Shown here: positions 9,628-20,100 of the stretch, one piece after another
How positions within the stretch are numbered: position 1 is the first letter of the stretch
Layout of the letters: each line of letters opens with the position of its first letter
Source: Lewinellaceae bacterium
GTDB lineage: Bacteria; Bacteroidota; Bacteroidia; Chitinophagales; Saprospiraceae
DNA: 64,000 nucleotides
Assembly: GCA_016712415.1 (NCBI GenBank)
Contig: JADJRC010000003.1
Location: forward strand, 1 to 64,000
Direction of reading: 5' to 3'
Notes under the pieces: generated by a model
Database searches by the model: none
What the model was told of the DNA's origin: nothing
What the model saw: only the letters and a program-made list of their open reading frames with translations
Position numbers and translations under genes: made by a program

Positions 9628-11958
9628 TTAATTAAATTTGAAATTATAGGTCACCGCCGGAATGATGCTGAAAAGCGAAGTCCGCACCGCTTCCGTTCTC
9701 GAGCGGTCGTCCTCGTTTTCGCGGAAGGTGATGGAGTACGAATTCTGCCGGGCGTAGGCGTTGAAAACCGAGAAATTCCAACTTGATTCGAACGTTTTTC
9801 GCTGTTTTCCGAGCAAGGTCACGCCCAGGTCGAGGCGGTGATAATTGGGGAAACGGTATCCGTTCCGCTCCGTGTAATAAGGCGTTTGAACACCCGCGAC
9901 CGTGTACTTTCCACTCGGAAACGTTGCCGCGTCGCCCGTGTAAAAGACCCAGGTAGCCGAGACCGTGAGTTTTGGCCGCAATTTATAGATGGCGACAATG
10001 GACAGGTCGTGGATGCGGTCCTGTTTTGCGGGGTAAAAATCGCCCTTGTTGATGGCCTCGAACTTGCGCAGCGACCGCGCGATCGTGTAGCCCACCCAGC
10101 CCGTGAGTCGCCCTTTGGTCTTTTTCAGGTAAAATTCTGCGCCGTAGGCAATGCCTTTTCCGTAGGTCAATGCGCCTTCGTATTCGGCATTGAAGGTCAA
10201 ATCCGCGCCGTTGCGGTAGTCAATCTGGTTTTGCAGCGACTTGTAATAGGTCTCGATACTCGCCTCGAACATGTTGTCTGAAAAATTCCGAAAGTAGCCG
10301 GCGGAGACTTGGTCAACAATCTGCGGCTTCACGTTATTGGAGCTCGGCACCCACAAATCGGTCGGCGAGGCGGTGGTTGTATTGTTAAGCAGGTGCATGA
10401 ACTGGATATTCCGCGACACCCCGCCTTTGATAGAACTTGACTCGCCGATCTGGAATTTCAGCCCCAGCCGAGGCTCGAGACCGCCGTAAAACCGGATGGA
10501 TTCGCCATTTTTATAGATTTTCTCACTCGTTTTGATGCCGTTTTCATCAAAGGTATAGGCCGTGCCTTTTCCGTGATAATCGAAAAACGAATAGCGCACG
10601 CCGTATTGCAGCCCGAAACGGTCGCTGACTTTCCAGTCGTTTTGGGCATACGCACCGCCCTCGTAGGCAAACCGTTGCGCTGTTTTCGAGTCCTTAAAAC
10701 TGCTGAACTCCCCGGCGTCGAGCGAGGTTGGCTGAAAAGTATGGTTGATGAAATTCAACCCGAACTGGATGGTGTTCTGTGCGTTTGGGAAAAAAGTGAA
10801 ATCCTGTTTCAGGTTGATGTCGTCGATGGCTGCCTTCACTTTGAAGTCAAAACCCGTCACGCCGATGCCGAATTGATAGTCGTAATTGCTGTAAATGGCC
10901 GACGTGTTTGAAAAAAGCCGGTCGCTGAACAGGTGGTTCCAGCGCAAAGTGCCGGTGTAATTCCCCCAATCCAGCCCAAATCCGGACAGGTCCAGCACGT
11001 CGCGGCCAAAATAACCGGACAAAAACAGGCGGTCTTTTTCGCTCAAACGGTAGTTCGCCTTTGCGTTCAGGTCGTAAAAATAGAGTTTCGTGTTCCGGAC
11101 GCTTTCATTTTTCCAGAGGTTCACAAAGAGGTCGGCATAGGTGCGCCGGGCGGAAATGATGAACGAGCCTTCGTCTTTTTGGATTGGCCCTTCCAAAGTC
11201 AGCCGCGATGAAATCACGCCGATGCCGCCCGATGCGTTGAATTTTTTATTGTTTCCGTCCTTCATTTTGATGTCCAAAACCGAGGAGCCGCGCCCCCCGA
11301 ATACAGCGGGCATCGTGCCTTTGTAAAGCGTCACGTCTTTCAAAGCATCGGAATTGAAAACAGAAAAAAAACCGAGCAAATGCGAGGCATTGTAAACGGG
11401 CGCCTCGTCGAGGAGAATCAAATTTTGGTCGGCGCCGCCCCGGACGTAAAAACCGGCATTGCCGTCGCCCGCAGATTTCACGCCGGGCGTGAGTTGCAAG
11501 GTCTTGATGATGTCCTTTTCGCCAAAAATGACGGGCACGTTTTCAACGTCCTTCGGGTCGAGTTTGGTGACGGACATCTCGTTTTTCGAGACGTTTTTGT
11601 TCTCTTTTTCGGATTTGATGACGACCTCGGCAATTGCCAAACCCACCTCGGAGACCAATTCCTTGTCGAGCCGCAGGTCGCGGTCGAGCGTGAGTTGTTG
11701 CTCCAGATTTTCGAGACCGATGTACGTGAAAAGGAGTGTGTACTGGCCCTTGGGTAGGGTGAGCGAGTAAAAGCCGTAGGTATTTGCGACGGCGCCAGTA
11801 CCCGGCTTTTCTTTCACGATGACGGTTGCACCGATGAGGTCTTCCCCGTTGGAGGCATCTTTGAGGGTGCCGCTGACGGTGAAATTTTGGGCGGAAAGTT
11901 TTGGAAAAAGCAACAGGACCAAAATGACTACGAGCAATGAATTTAGGAAATTGTGCAT
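9628..11958 (-). CDS. TonB-dependent outer-membrane receptor with CarboxypepD-like N-domain
   Basis: 776 residues from MHNFLNSLLVVILVLLLFPK, a signal peptide cut after LSA. Residues ~25-105 form a carboxypeptidase-regulatory-like domain (NFTVSGTLKDASNGEDLIGA). The plug follows (ENVPVIFGEKDIIKTLQLTP; AGFYVRGGADQNLILLDEAP) and then the 22-strand barrel ending TSLFSIIPAVTYNFKFN. The ATG at 11958 is chosen over an upstream start because it gives the signal peptide. The frame is intact. It probably imports an unknown ligand together with the DUF4249 lipoprotein. The PAS-LuxR gene 76 bp upstream on the same strand is the likely regulator. Confidence 0.92.
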   Translation of the reverse strand: MHNFLNSLLVVILVLLLFPKLSAQNFTVSGTLKDASNGEDLIGATVIVKEKPGTGAVANTYGFYSLTLPKGQYTLLFTYIGLENLEQQLTLDRDLRLDKELVSEVGLAIAEVVIKSEKENKNVSKNEMSVTKLDPKDVENVPVIFGEKDIIKTLQLTPGVKSAGDGNAGFYVRGGADQNLILLDEAPVYNASHLLGFFSVFNSDALKDVTLYKGTMPAVFGGRGSSVLDIKMKDGNNKKFNASGGIGVISSRLTLEGPIQKDEGSFIISARRTYADLFVNLWKNESVRNTKLYFYDLNAKANYRLSEKDRLFLSGYFGRDVLDLSGFGLDWGNYTGTLRWNHLFSDRLFSNTSAIYSNYDYQFGIGVTGFDFKVKAAIDDINLKQDFTFFPNAQNTIQFGLNFINHTFQPTSLDAGEFSSFKDSKTAQRFAYEGGAYAQNDWKVSDRFGLQYGVRYSFFDYHGKGTAYTFDENGIKTSEKIYKNGESIRFYGGLEPRLGLKFQIGESSSIKGGVSRNIQFMHLLNNTTTASPTDLWVPSSNNVKPQIVDQVSAGYFRNFSDNMFEASIETYYKSLQNQIDYRNGADLTFNAEYEGALTYGKGIAYGAEFYLKKTKGRLTGWVGYTIARSLRKFEAINKGDFYPAKQDRIHDLSIVAIYKLRPKLTVSATWVFYTGDAATFPSGKYTVAGVQTPYYTERNGYRFPNYHRLDLGVTLLGKQRKTFESSWNFSVFNAYARQNSYSITFRENEDDRSRTEAVRTSLFSIIPAVTYNFKFN

Positions 11959-12034
11959 TTCGAGTTTTTTAAAAGAAACTTTTGATGCCACAAAGGTCTT
12001 TCGACCCCTAAATCCATACAATACTGAAATATCA

Positions 12035-12810
12035 TTACGCCGATTCCAACAGCCCGAACCTGGAGGCAAACACCACCGCTTCCATGGAGTTATTGGCGCC
12101 CAGTTTCTCCAAAAACCTTTGCCGGTGTGTATTTACAGTATGCACACTTATGGCAAGTTTGCTGGAAATTTCCTTGCTCAATAAACCCTTTTTCACGAGC
12201 CCCAGAATTTCTATTTCCCTTTTGGTCAATTCAAAATTAACTGTCTGGGGGCTTCCAAAGAGATGATATTGCCAGTCCTGAAATTTAACAACTGGCTTTT
12301 ACTGGGCTCGGCTTCTGTCTGGTTTGGCGACACGTCCACAATATTGAATGCGAGCCATAATTGCCCTTTTTGATCCAGTTTCAATACCTGATATTGCTCC
12401 ACCAATCGTACATATTGGTTTTGGGCATTCAGCATCCTGTACTCGCTGATCATTTTATGGTTCAACTTTTCATCACTTAAAAAATGGTTGAATATTTTCA
12501 GAATGGAAACCGAGTTGATACTCAACATCAACGCATCGTCTGGATGCATTTTGCTCATAAAAAATTGTTGCCCGGTCACTGCATAATCGGATGACGCATA
12601 ACCCAATAGCCCGCCAAAATTCGATGAATAAAACACCATCTGTCGTTTGCAGTAATCAAAAATTCCGGTCCCTGAATTGCCCATATCGGACAGGGTTTGC
12701 AAGATTGCCGCTTGTTTTTGGACGATTGAATAGTCCAGTTGCGCTTCGTCAAACGTGAATTGTTTCAGAAACTTGAAAAAGATTTCCTCAATGCTATTAT
12801 TTGTGGGCAT
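12035..12810 (-). CDS. PAS-domain LuxR-type transcriptional regulator, one frameshift
   Basis: From MPTNNSIEEIFFKFLKQF the first ~180 residues form a PAS-like fold (GIFDYCKRQMVFYSSNFGGL; FMSKMHPDD; ISEYRMLNAQNQYVRLVEQY). After a shift near 12295 the other frame reads PVVKFQDWQYHLFGSPQTVN and the HTH FELTKREIEILGLVKKGLLS, SKLAISVHTVNTHRQRFLEK, the LuxR/GerE signature. Total about 257 residues. This PAS-GerE layout occurs in Bacteroidota regulators that sense intracellular signals. Its place before the TonB/DUF4249 genes suggests local control of uptake (inference). Confidence 0.8.
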
Positions 12811-12850
12811 CTGATTTTTGATGTTTATTTTTTTAGAGCATGTTGGGAAA

Positions 12851-13123
12851 AACGCAGCCTGTGAAAAAAGCGTCATCCCCTGAACCACCCTGCTGCGCCA
12901 CGGCACCCTGACCTGATCTTCGGTTCTGTCGCACCACCCTGCGCCACAGAGCCAAAATTTTGCCCGAAGCGGTGGCGCATGGCGTTTTCGTTGGTGATGC
13001 CGCGTGGCGGCGATGGCTCAAAGATAGCTCGATTCGGCGGATGGCAAAGCGGTGGAAGGGCTTTTATTTTGTATGATTTTTTTTGGAGTAGGGGGCTTAA
13101 TTTAATGGGGTTGAACCGGTGTT
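12851..13123. repeat. Long intergenic repeat, copy 2 (273 bp)
   Basis: Second copy of the repeat at 8104-8386, same orientation. Just outside it, on the minus strand, stands GCCTAAC (13127-13121), a perfect RYYYAAC core directly after the transglutaminase-like gene. The other end is GCGTT (minus strand). If it is an attC-like site it is unusually long; if it is a mobile element its ends coincide with AAC/GTT. No protein-coding role is evident. Confidence 0.85.
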
Positions 13124-13133
13124 AGGCACATTT

Positions 13134-14346
13134 TTATATTGATTCTCGCTGTTTCACTACTTTGTAAATTAGAAATGTGTGGTAAGAATCCCCTCCGTTT
13201 TCGAATTTCACACTAATCTGCAATTCTCCGTCAGTTTTAGGGGTATATTCTAATCTAAACTTTCCTTTCTCCTTATCAAAATATGTCCAGTTATCATCGG
13301 CATCAATAATCGCTACGCTGAATCCTCTTGGAATGAAAAACTCGAACTTTTGTGGTTCACTTATTAATAGGTTTTCATTTTTGGGTGCTTCATACATTTG
13401 AACATAAGTCCCTATTTCAAAGCATTGAGGAAATTTAAAGGATATTTCGACGGATACATTTTTATAAGTCTCCTTTCCGTTAAATCCTATTTCAAAGTAC
13501 TCTCTTCATCAATATTCGGAAATTTTTCATACTTACTCAATGAAAGAGAAGGCTGTACGAAAGAATTTTGCTGTCTTGTGGAAAATGATTGAATATGGCT
13601 TCAAATGGGTCAACGTTGAACCAGTATTCATTGAACTCCTTTTACTTTTAAGTTTACCATTTATATTCTCTCCGTTTCCCTGTCCCCACGTTGCATCAAA
13701 ATCCTCCAATTTTCATTAATCTTGATGATGTTCCATGCGTGGTCGGTTTCTTTAAATTTCATTCCTGGTGAATAACCATATCCCTTTGCATACCCTACCA
13801 CTTTTTCTATTTCGAGTCCCATGCGTTCTCCGAGTGCAAGGAATAAATTGCTAAATCCTTCACAAACTGCTTTTTTATTTGAAAGCACTCCTTCGGCGCT
13901 ATTATCTCCGTCGCTGCCAGAATTATAAGATTCATCATCGTATTCAATATTCTCGGCAAGCCACACAAAATCGCCCTTGCTTTTTCTATTTCAGAATTCG
14001 CCCCTAATAACAAATAATTTGACAGAGAATCAATACTTGATTGCTTGGATTGAGGACATCGCCTTGCGTGCTTATCAATTTTTGCAAAAGGGTTTTTAGG
14101 TACAGGTTGAAGGTCATGAGCGAGGTTGTCAATATGATTGTCATCCGGCTGGTTATTGCGCTTTGATGGTTTTGACTTTTGTTCTTTCTTTTCAAGCTGC
14201 ACTTCTTCACCATTCGAATATTTCGAAATGATGGTTGCAATGAACTCTTTATAGTTATCCAATTTCAACCCGTTGAAATACCCAACACCTGCCAAAACGA
14301 TGAATACCAAAAGGGTCGCCCAAAAAAGTCTTTTTATAAATTTCAT
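13134..14346 (-). CDS. Transglutaminase-like secreted protein, several frameshifts
   Basis: N-terminus MKFIKRLFWATLLVFIVLAG is an anchor or signal peptide, followed by a charged linker (to about residue 90). After a shift near 13965 the core reads LAENIEYDDESYNSGSDGD, VLSNKKAVCEGFSNLFLAL, ETDHAWNIIKINENWRIL, then DATWGQGNGE in another frame. Cys, His and Asp lie in the order of the transglutaminase/protease triad. The C-terminal ~85 residues (MYEAPKNENLLISEPQKFEF; WTYFDKEKGKFRLEYTPKTD) look like a beta-sandwich. About 400 residues in all. The family serves as a peptidase or cross-linker. The stop lies 7 bp before a GCCTAAC core. Confidence 0.65.
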
Positions 14347-14379
14347 TATATCTACTTATTTTCATTTTCTGTTTTAGTT

Positions 14380-14447
14380 GCCACCAACGGGAGCACTGCT
14401 TGCGTGGCCGTATTTAGCCGGCTGTGATAAGTAGTGAAGAGTTGGGC
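14380..14447 (-). other. attC-like site C
   Basis: On the minus strand, 8 bp after the Fic stop codon: GCCCAAC (14447-14441, perfect RYYYAAC), then TCTTCACTACTTATCACAGC and CGGC, a short AT loop, then GCCACGCAAGCAGTGCTCCC, then GTTGGTGGC (14388-14380). The arms pair imperfectly (CACT.CTT ... GCAAGCAGTG). 68 bp. The 3' core GTTGGTGG only partly fits GTTRRRY. The next gene downstream starts 34 bp further on. Confidence 0.5.
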
Positions 14448-14455
14448 TCAGTTAT

Positions 14456-15436
14456 TTATTTCTTTTGATAGGTTGCTAATCGATTGCTACCTTTTCTTGT
14501 CAATATCCCTTCCTCAACGCCTTTTCTCAGATCCCTCGTAGCGGTTGCGGTTGATATTTGGGGAAACATTTTAAGGTAGTCTTTCCTTGTAAACTCACCG
14601 ATATCCCTTTGGTCCAAAAAGTAGTTCAATCGCTCCGTATCCGTAAAGTTATCTCTTTGAGTGTCCACTAATTCCGCTAAACTCAATTTTATCTTGCCCA
14701 ATAGGTATTCGACAAATTTTGTAGACAAACCTTCTTTGTCGCATTGACCCAACACATTATAATACTCATTCTGACTTTTTTTTATCTCTTGTTCTATTGG
14801 CAGATACTCAAACACTGGATTTACTCGCATCAATATTACAGTCTGCCACAACCGTCCCATCCGCCCATTTCCATCCAGGAATGGATGAATAAATTCCATT
14901 TCATAATGGAATACACAACTCTTGATGATCAGATTATCTTCCCCATTTTTAAGGTACTCAAACAAATTGGTCATCAAATTGTCTACATTCCATCCTGGCG
15001 GAGCTAAATGAGCAATCCTGTCCCCTTGAATCACTCCGACTGAACCAGTCCTAAACTGACCCGGCATATCCACCAGACCAGACATTAACTGCCCGTGCGC
15101 GTCTAAATAAGATTTTTTCGAGAAAGGCTCAAAGGTTGAAAGCTTATCATAAACTTGAATTGCATTCTCCACCTCTTTGATATCTTTAGCAGGTCCGATT
15201 ACCCGCTTATTATCAATGATAGCGGTAATTTGGTCTTCACTCAAAGTATTCCCCTCAATCGCCAATGAGGCGCGAATGGTTTTGACTTTATTTTTCTTCC
15301 TAAGTTCTGTCTGAGGCTTTCTAAGATGTGTAGCATCTACAACACCTAATAACCTGCCAATCTCGGTTGATAAATTGATTATTTGGGGAGTTCCTTCGTA
15401 GTATTTATGAATCATGATGCCATCATTTGATCGCAT
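14456..15436 (-). CDS. Fic-domain protein (putative AMP-transferase) with inhibitory helix
   Basis: About 326 residues from MRSNDGIMIHKYYEGTP; an upstream start would add a hydrophobic stretch that is not typical of the family. Residues 57-62 SLAIEG are the autoinhibitory S/T-x3-E-G motif. HPFLDGNGRMGR at 184-195 is the full Fic catalytic motif with His184. The C-terminal ~80 residues form a winged helix (YLKMFPQISTATATRDLRKG). Fic enzymes of this class II/III-like layout transfer AMP to a cytosolic protein and can regulate growth or act as toxins. The motif is intact, so it should be active when relieved. AT-rich; bounded on both sides by attC-like dyads. Confidence 0.88.
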   Translation of the reverse strand: MRSNDGIMIHKYYEGTPQIINLSTEIGRLLGVVDATHLRKPQTELRKKNKVKTIRASLAIEGNTLSEDQITAIIDNKRVIGPAKDIKEVENAIQVYDKLSTFEPFSKKSYLDAHGQLMSGLVDMPGQFRTGSVGVIQGDRIAHLAPPGWNVDNLMTNLFEYLKNGEDNLIIKSCVFHYEMEFIHPFLDGNGRMGRLWQTVILMRVNPVFEYLPIEQEIKKSQNEYYNVLGQCDKEGLSTKFVEYLLGKIKLSLAELVDTQRDNFTDTERLNYFLDQRDIGEFTRKDYLKMFPQISTATATRDLRKGVEEGILTRKGSNRLATYQKK

Positions 15437-15504
15437 CAAAGTTACAAATTCAAGTAGAAATAACAAATATAAAGTCAAATATAAATCATTTTTTAAATAT
15501 TCTG

Positions 15505-15571
15505 ATTGAACGGGGGCATGGACGAAGGTTGCGCGTTTAGCGCAACTTTTCGACCATGCAGTGTTAGCACC
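15505..15571 (-). other. attC-like site D
   Basis: On the minus strand, a few bases after the T9SS gene: GTGCTAAC (15570-15563), arm GCATGGTCGAAAAGTTGCGC (15559-15540), short loop TAAAC, arm GCGCAACCTTCGTCCATGC (15534-15516), then CCCCC and GTTCAAT (15511-15505). 67 bp, good dyad with two mismatches and one bulge, no T-run. AAC and GTT cores are in place. Confidence 0.5.
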
Positions 15572-15576
15572 ATTTT

Positions 15577-17064
15577 CTATATTTTTATTATTTTTTTAGA
15601 AGATACCCTGTCCCTTGCTCTAATTTGCAGTATGTATCCACCGGGTGGCAACCCAGAAATGTCAATCTTGGAATCGGATTGAAGGCCAGACTTGATTAAC
15701 AATCCTGTTAAATCATAAAGTTGATATTCTGCTCGCTCACCTTCTGGCAAATCAAGATAGATAAAGTCAGATGCGGGGTTCGGATAAATTTTCACTTGTT
15801 TTTCGACTTTGATTGCTTCGATACTTGAAACTGGAAAGCAATTTAGCGTGTCCATACACCCATCCTTACTAACTTTCACAAGCCACGCCCAGTCTTTGAG
15901 CGGGTTGGTAGTCCGGCTGTACCCACAGGCGATGATACTGCCGGAGGGGAGTTCGACGGCATCATAAAGGAGGTTAGTTGCAAACGTGAATGCTGTGTCC
16001 AAATAGTTCCAAATACTGTCTGCATTACTGTTTATTTTCAACATTGAACCTCTTGCAATACCCGGCGGCGGCAGAGGGAACACCCTTTGACCAAGCACTA
16101 AAAAGCCGTCACTAACCTTTTTGAAATTTCGCAAGAAATTAGAGGGCCGAAAAGTTCCATACGTTTGCTCGTTTACGATATTGTAATCGCTATCACGTTC
16201 AATTACTTTCAGTTTTCGTTCATAAACATTGTTAGGAGGGCCAAAGTACAGTTCGTTGGTAGCATAAATCAACCCACCTTGCTCTGTTCGGTGCATACCG
16301 TACCCAACCCCCATATCGGTCGTGCTGGGTTGGCTTGTCCATGATGATTTGAGATTGCCGAGGCTGTCAATGACGTAAAAATTGCTGGTGTTGTATACCA
16401 GTTGCGGAAAGGGGGGTATGGTAGTCGTTGCGCCACCGATGACATATTCGTTGTCATTTACCTTGACGATGCTGCCGAACCCGTTTCTCCGTGTCGGGTG
16501 GCCGTACAGTTTTTCCCAGAGTTTGTTGCCCTCCTTGTCGGTTTTCATCAGGAATATATGCGTGTGGTAATCGTTGAGTTGCTTGTCGCCCAATATGAAA
16601 AAGCCGTCTGACAATTCTATGATTTCAATATAGTAGTCAGTCAGTGTGTTCGGATCGTTGTATTCAACGAATCTTTGGATGCTGCCATCTTTGTTGTAAA
16701 TTGCCAGATAGCCAAACTCTCGGTATAAAAATGCCCCTACCCCAGCATAACCACTGTCGTCTGCAAGTTTGATAAAACTATTAGGATATACCAACGTAAA
16801 GACATCGTCCAGGCTGTCATATTCAACCTTGTAATCTAACAAATTGCCCAAAGTATCAAACGATGTAAATAGAAGCCCATGCTTAAGATTGGTATTAATC
16901 AGATTACCGTAGATTGAGATCGTGTGATCGCCATTGTATTCCAGGCTACTAAAAGCCAGCCCGGCTTCGCTAAAATCAAAAGACTTGTTGAATCCAATTT
17001 GGGCATTAGCACTTACGCAACACAACGATATGAAAAAACAAATCAAGAGCATTCGCATGATCAT
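15577..17064 (-). CDS. T9SS-secreted beta-propeller protein
   Basis: Start ATG 17064 (MIMRMLLICFFISLCCVSAN) gives a signal peptide cut after NAQ; the longer ORF would run through a palindrome and is rejected. The ~400-residue body has repeated blades of the type DSGYAGVGAFLYREFGYLAI and NEYVIGGATT, a WD40/kelch-like delta-propeller common in secreted Bacteroidota proteins. The C-terminal ~75 residues, VKIYPNPASDFIYLDLPEG to SSKKIIKI, are a type A T9SS sorting domain. The protein should be exported through T9SS and kept at the surface or released. It is intact. Confidence 0.85.
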   Translation of the reverse strand: MIMRMLLICFFISLCCVSANAQIGFNKSFDFSEAGLAFSSLEYNGDHTISIYGNLINTNLKHGLLFTSFDTLGNLLDYKVEYDSLDDVFTLVYPNSFIKLADDSGYAGVGAFLYREFGYLAIYNKDGSIQRFVEYNDPNTLTDYYIEIIELSDGFFILGDKQLNDYHTHIFLMKTDKEGNKLWEKLYGHPTRRNGFGSIVKVNDNEYVIGGATTTIPPFPQLVYNTSNFYVIDSLGNLKSSWTSQPSTTDMGVGYGMHRTEQGGLIYATNELYFGPPNNVYERKLKVIERDSDYNIVNEQTYGTFRPSNFLRNFKKVSDGFLVLGQRVFPLPPPGIARGSMLKINSNADSIWNYLDTAFTFATNLLYDAVELPSGSIIACGYSRTTNPLKDWAWLVKVSKDGCMDTLNCFPVSSIEAIKVEKQVKIYPNPASDFIYLDLPEGERAEYQLYDLTGLLIKSGLQSDSKIDISGLPPGGYILQIRARDRVSSKKIIKI

Positions 17065-17075
17065 AAACAGAAATA

Positions 17076-17106
17076 CCCACAGGCTGCCATGCCGGCAGCC
17101 TGTGGG
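17076..17106 (-). terminator. Perfect 13-bp hairpin after the M43 protease gene
   Basis: CCCACAGGCTGCC and its exact complement are separated by 5 bases. On the minus strand the hairpin starts 19 bp after the stop codon at 17125 and is followed by TATTTCTGTTT. A factor-independent terminator is likely, though the T-run is poor. Confidence 0.6.
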
Positions 17107-17124
17107 TGGGTGAGTCAAATTGAG

Positions 17125-20100
17125 TTACTTGTTCAGCAGGATCTTTCCACCGAGTGGCTTCCCATCTGAAATGAAGTGATAGTAGTAAATCCCGGTTGTG
17201 GTATTGCCTGTTTGCCAGGTCAGATTGTCACCTGCCTGAAGATTAGTGAAGACGGCAACGACTCTTCCACTCGCATCAAATATCCGCAAGATATCGCTGG
17301 CGGCTGTGTTGGCAGGCATGATGAAAACGACATGGTCGCTTGCAGGGTTGGGCTGCACTTGAAGTGTTGACGCCAAAGCCGTTTGCTCTGCCATCCCTTG
17401 CCTTTCTCCCCCTCCCTCTCCGTACTTGACATATTCCGGCGCAAAGTGCCAGCCGTGCTGGGTCAAAAGCCGTCTCGCCCAGCCCCTTGCCCAACCATGG
17501 CCGCCAAATGCGACAGGCTGGAGGGTTTGCAGCGCTGCTTCGCCCAAGTTGTTCGGGTCTTGACCGGCAATGGCATTGGCGATGGTCTTGACAGCAAAGA
17601 TATCCGCTTGTTTTTCCGTCGTCAGGCGGTGTTTTACGGGCATGGCATCCAGCACGGCGTTAGTCTGCTGCGAGGCCCCCGACGCCAAGTAATCAGTGGC
17701 CAGCCATAAGTCACCCTCGATGCTGTTCATGTTGGCCACCCAGGCGCGCAGGCTGTCGAGGTTGTAATGTATGGTGTCGTACATCATGTGCAGGGCCACT
17801 ATGTAAGCAGCCTGATCCATGTTGTATTGATAGTAGGCGCGAGCCGCCTTTTGTTGTTCGGTCGGGTTCGTGCCAATGGTAGCGTTCAAGGCCGTCAGGC
17901 TCGCTTTTTTGACATAGTAATCCAATTTGATGCTCTCCAATTCTGTATCTGTCCGGCAAGGTGGCTCACAAAAAGATTGGGTACAAGTGTTGTCATCTGC
18001 GCTAATTTCTGTCACCGCATTAAGACCTCCTTGGGTAATCAAAGGCTCGTGATTGGCGCTCAACGGGTCAAAGTAATAATTGATCGCCGCGCTAAAATTA
18101 GAAAAGTCAATACCTGTGTAGGAAAAACGGTTGCCTGCGGCATTGTAACCAATTTCCCCACCCGGCAAGGATGTTTCCAAGCCTTGACGCGGCCGAATTA
18201 TGCCGTCTGGCACCGAGAAATCAATGCCCGTTTGACTGACCACATTGAAATTGCGGTTGCAGTCGTAATATAAGCCTCGAAAAATCGGGTCTTGCGAATT
18301 AGGCGGGTTGATAAAAGCGTTCTGTTGGTTGGCCAAGTTCCCTATGTTCAGCCCCGTGTAGGTATTGCGCCTGATTTGCTTGTGCTGATCGCCCGTGTTG
18401 ATGGAAATTGTACCTATGGCCTCTACACCGTCAGGACCTGCCACCTTTGCAAACTCGTTCTCCTCACAGGTGAATCCGCTCACGTCCGTCTCGAAAATGA
18501 CCCCGACAGCGTCGCTGGTAGGCTGGGTGGAGGGCAGGTCTCCGAGGTTGAAGTTATTGAACAGGATAGTAGCCCCGTCCACCGACCAGTTTCGGATGCC
18601 CACAAAATTGCGGTCGAAATTCGTCTGCCGAACGATGTAAGGACGATTGACGGTGCTGGTCTGCGCTTGAATAGCATAGCCCAAACCGCTAAAACCGGAA
18701 AAGGTGTAGGATGAAGGTGGATAAACAATGCCGTTCGCACTGCTTGTGACCGTAAATCCAGCATCAACAGATTGTATGCCATAGCCCCAGTCGTCAATGG
18801 AACTGCCCTCAATGTCTCTTTCGTTTGTAAATGTTGTGCCGGCAATGTTTACGCCATTCACCCCGGACATATAAATAAAGGAATTGAAAGGCGTACTGTG
18901 CGGGTAATCATTGTCCGTGACAAACGCGCAACGGCTGAATGATCCCAAATAATTGCGCGGCTGCCCCTGCTGCCCTGCCGGAAATGAGAAAGGCCAAAAG
19001 TTTAGGTAGTTGGCGAAATCAATGCCCAAGACATTGTTTCTGAAAGTTGTGCCGTTACAACTGATCTGGCCGCCTGCAAATGCAGCAGTAGGGCCGTAAA
19101 GCTGCACGGCAGTCTCTGCATTTTCAATAACGCTCCCCGTCAATCCTTCCAACCTGCCCTGCGCCCGCACGCCATTTACCACATATTGCGATTGAGGTGA
19201 AATCGCAGCGCTGCCCTGTACTTCCACGCCCTTCCAAGTCTGCGAACAGCCCATGCTGGTCAGCGTGCCGCTCAGGCGGACACGGGCGTTAGGCCGGATA
19301 ACGACCTTGCTGTTCTCGCCAAACCGGACGCGCACGTCAGAGTTGATAGTCAGCGTAGCGCCGCCCATTATTGTCAAGTTCCCTTCGATCAAGAAATCGC
19401 CGTTATTGGGCGTGTTGGCCGTTGTCCAAGTGGTGTTCGTGCTGATAGTTACATCCACCATGTCTGGCTGTACCAAGCAGGCTTGAAGAACGGGCGATAT
19501 GGCGATGACTTGACGCATGCGTTCGCCTTGGCCGGGAGAATGGTATGTCATGCAACTGGGCAAAGTATAAGACATAATCAAATTCACATCAGGATTATAC
19601 CCAGAATTGTTGCAAGGGTCTTGATAACCTCCCGCAAAGTACCAATTACAATTATTTGGGTTGATCCAGTTCCCATGCATACCATTATCCGCTGGCGTAT
19701 CAGTAACATAGTCGCCGCAACTTTGGCTATTTGACCCGTTAACACACTCCGGACATTGCGTAGGATCAGATGGAACATTGTTACATCCAATTAAAGGATC
19801 AGCCGTTCCATGGAAAGTATGCCACAAGCCAAGACAGTGTCCCATTTCGTGCGATATCGCATGGCTCTTGACAAGAGGGAATGAAGTATTCCAACCAAAA
19901 TTTGGGTTAATATAAGTGTTCGTGCCACCTATAATAAACTTTTTGCTTGGTATATCTGGCGCACCAGCACTGCCGCCAATGTCTTCTCCACCTAAATATA
20001 TATCTATGCCGTCCGGGTGTTCCGGGTAGTCACTCAAGTCGCAGGCTTGCCCCGGCCCAAAGTTGTATAGCGCATCGTTATTGATATAGTTAACTTCGCA

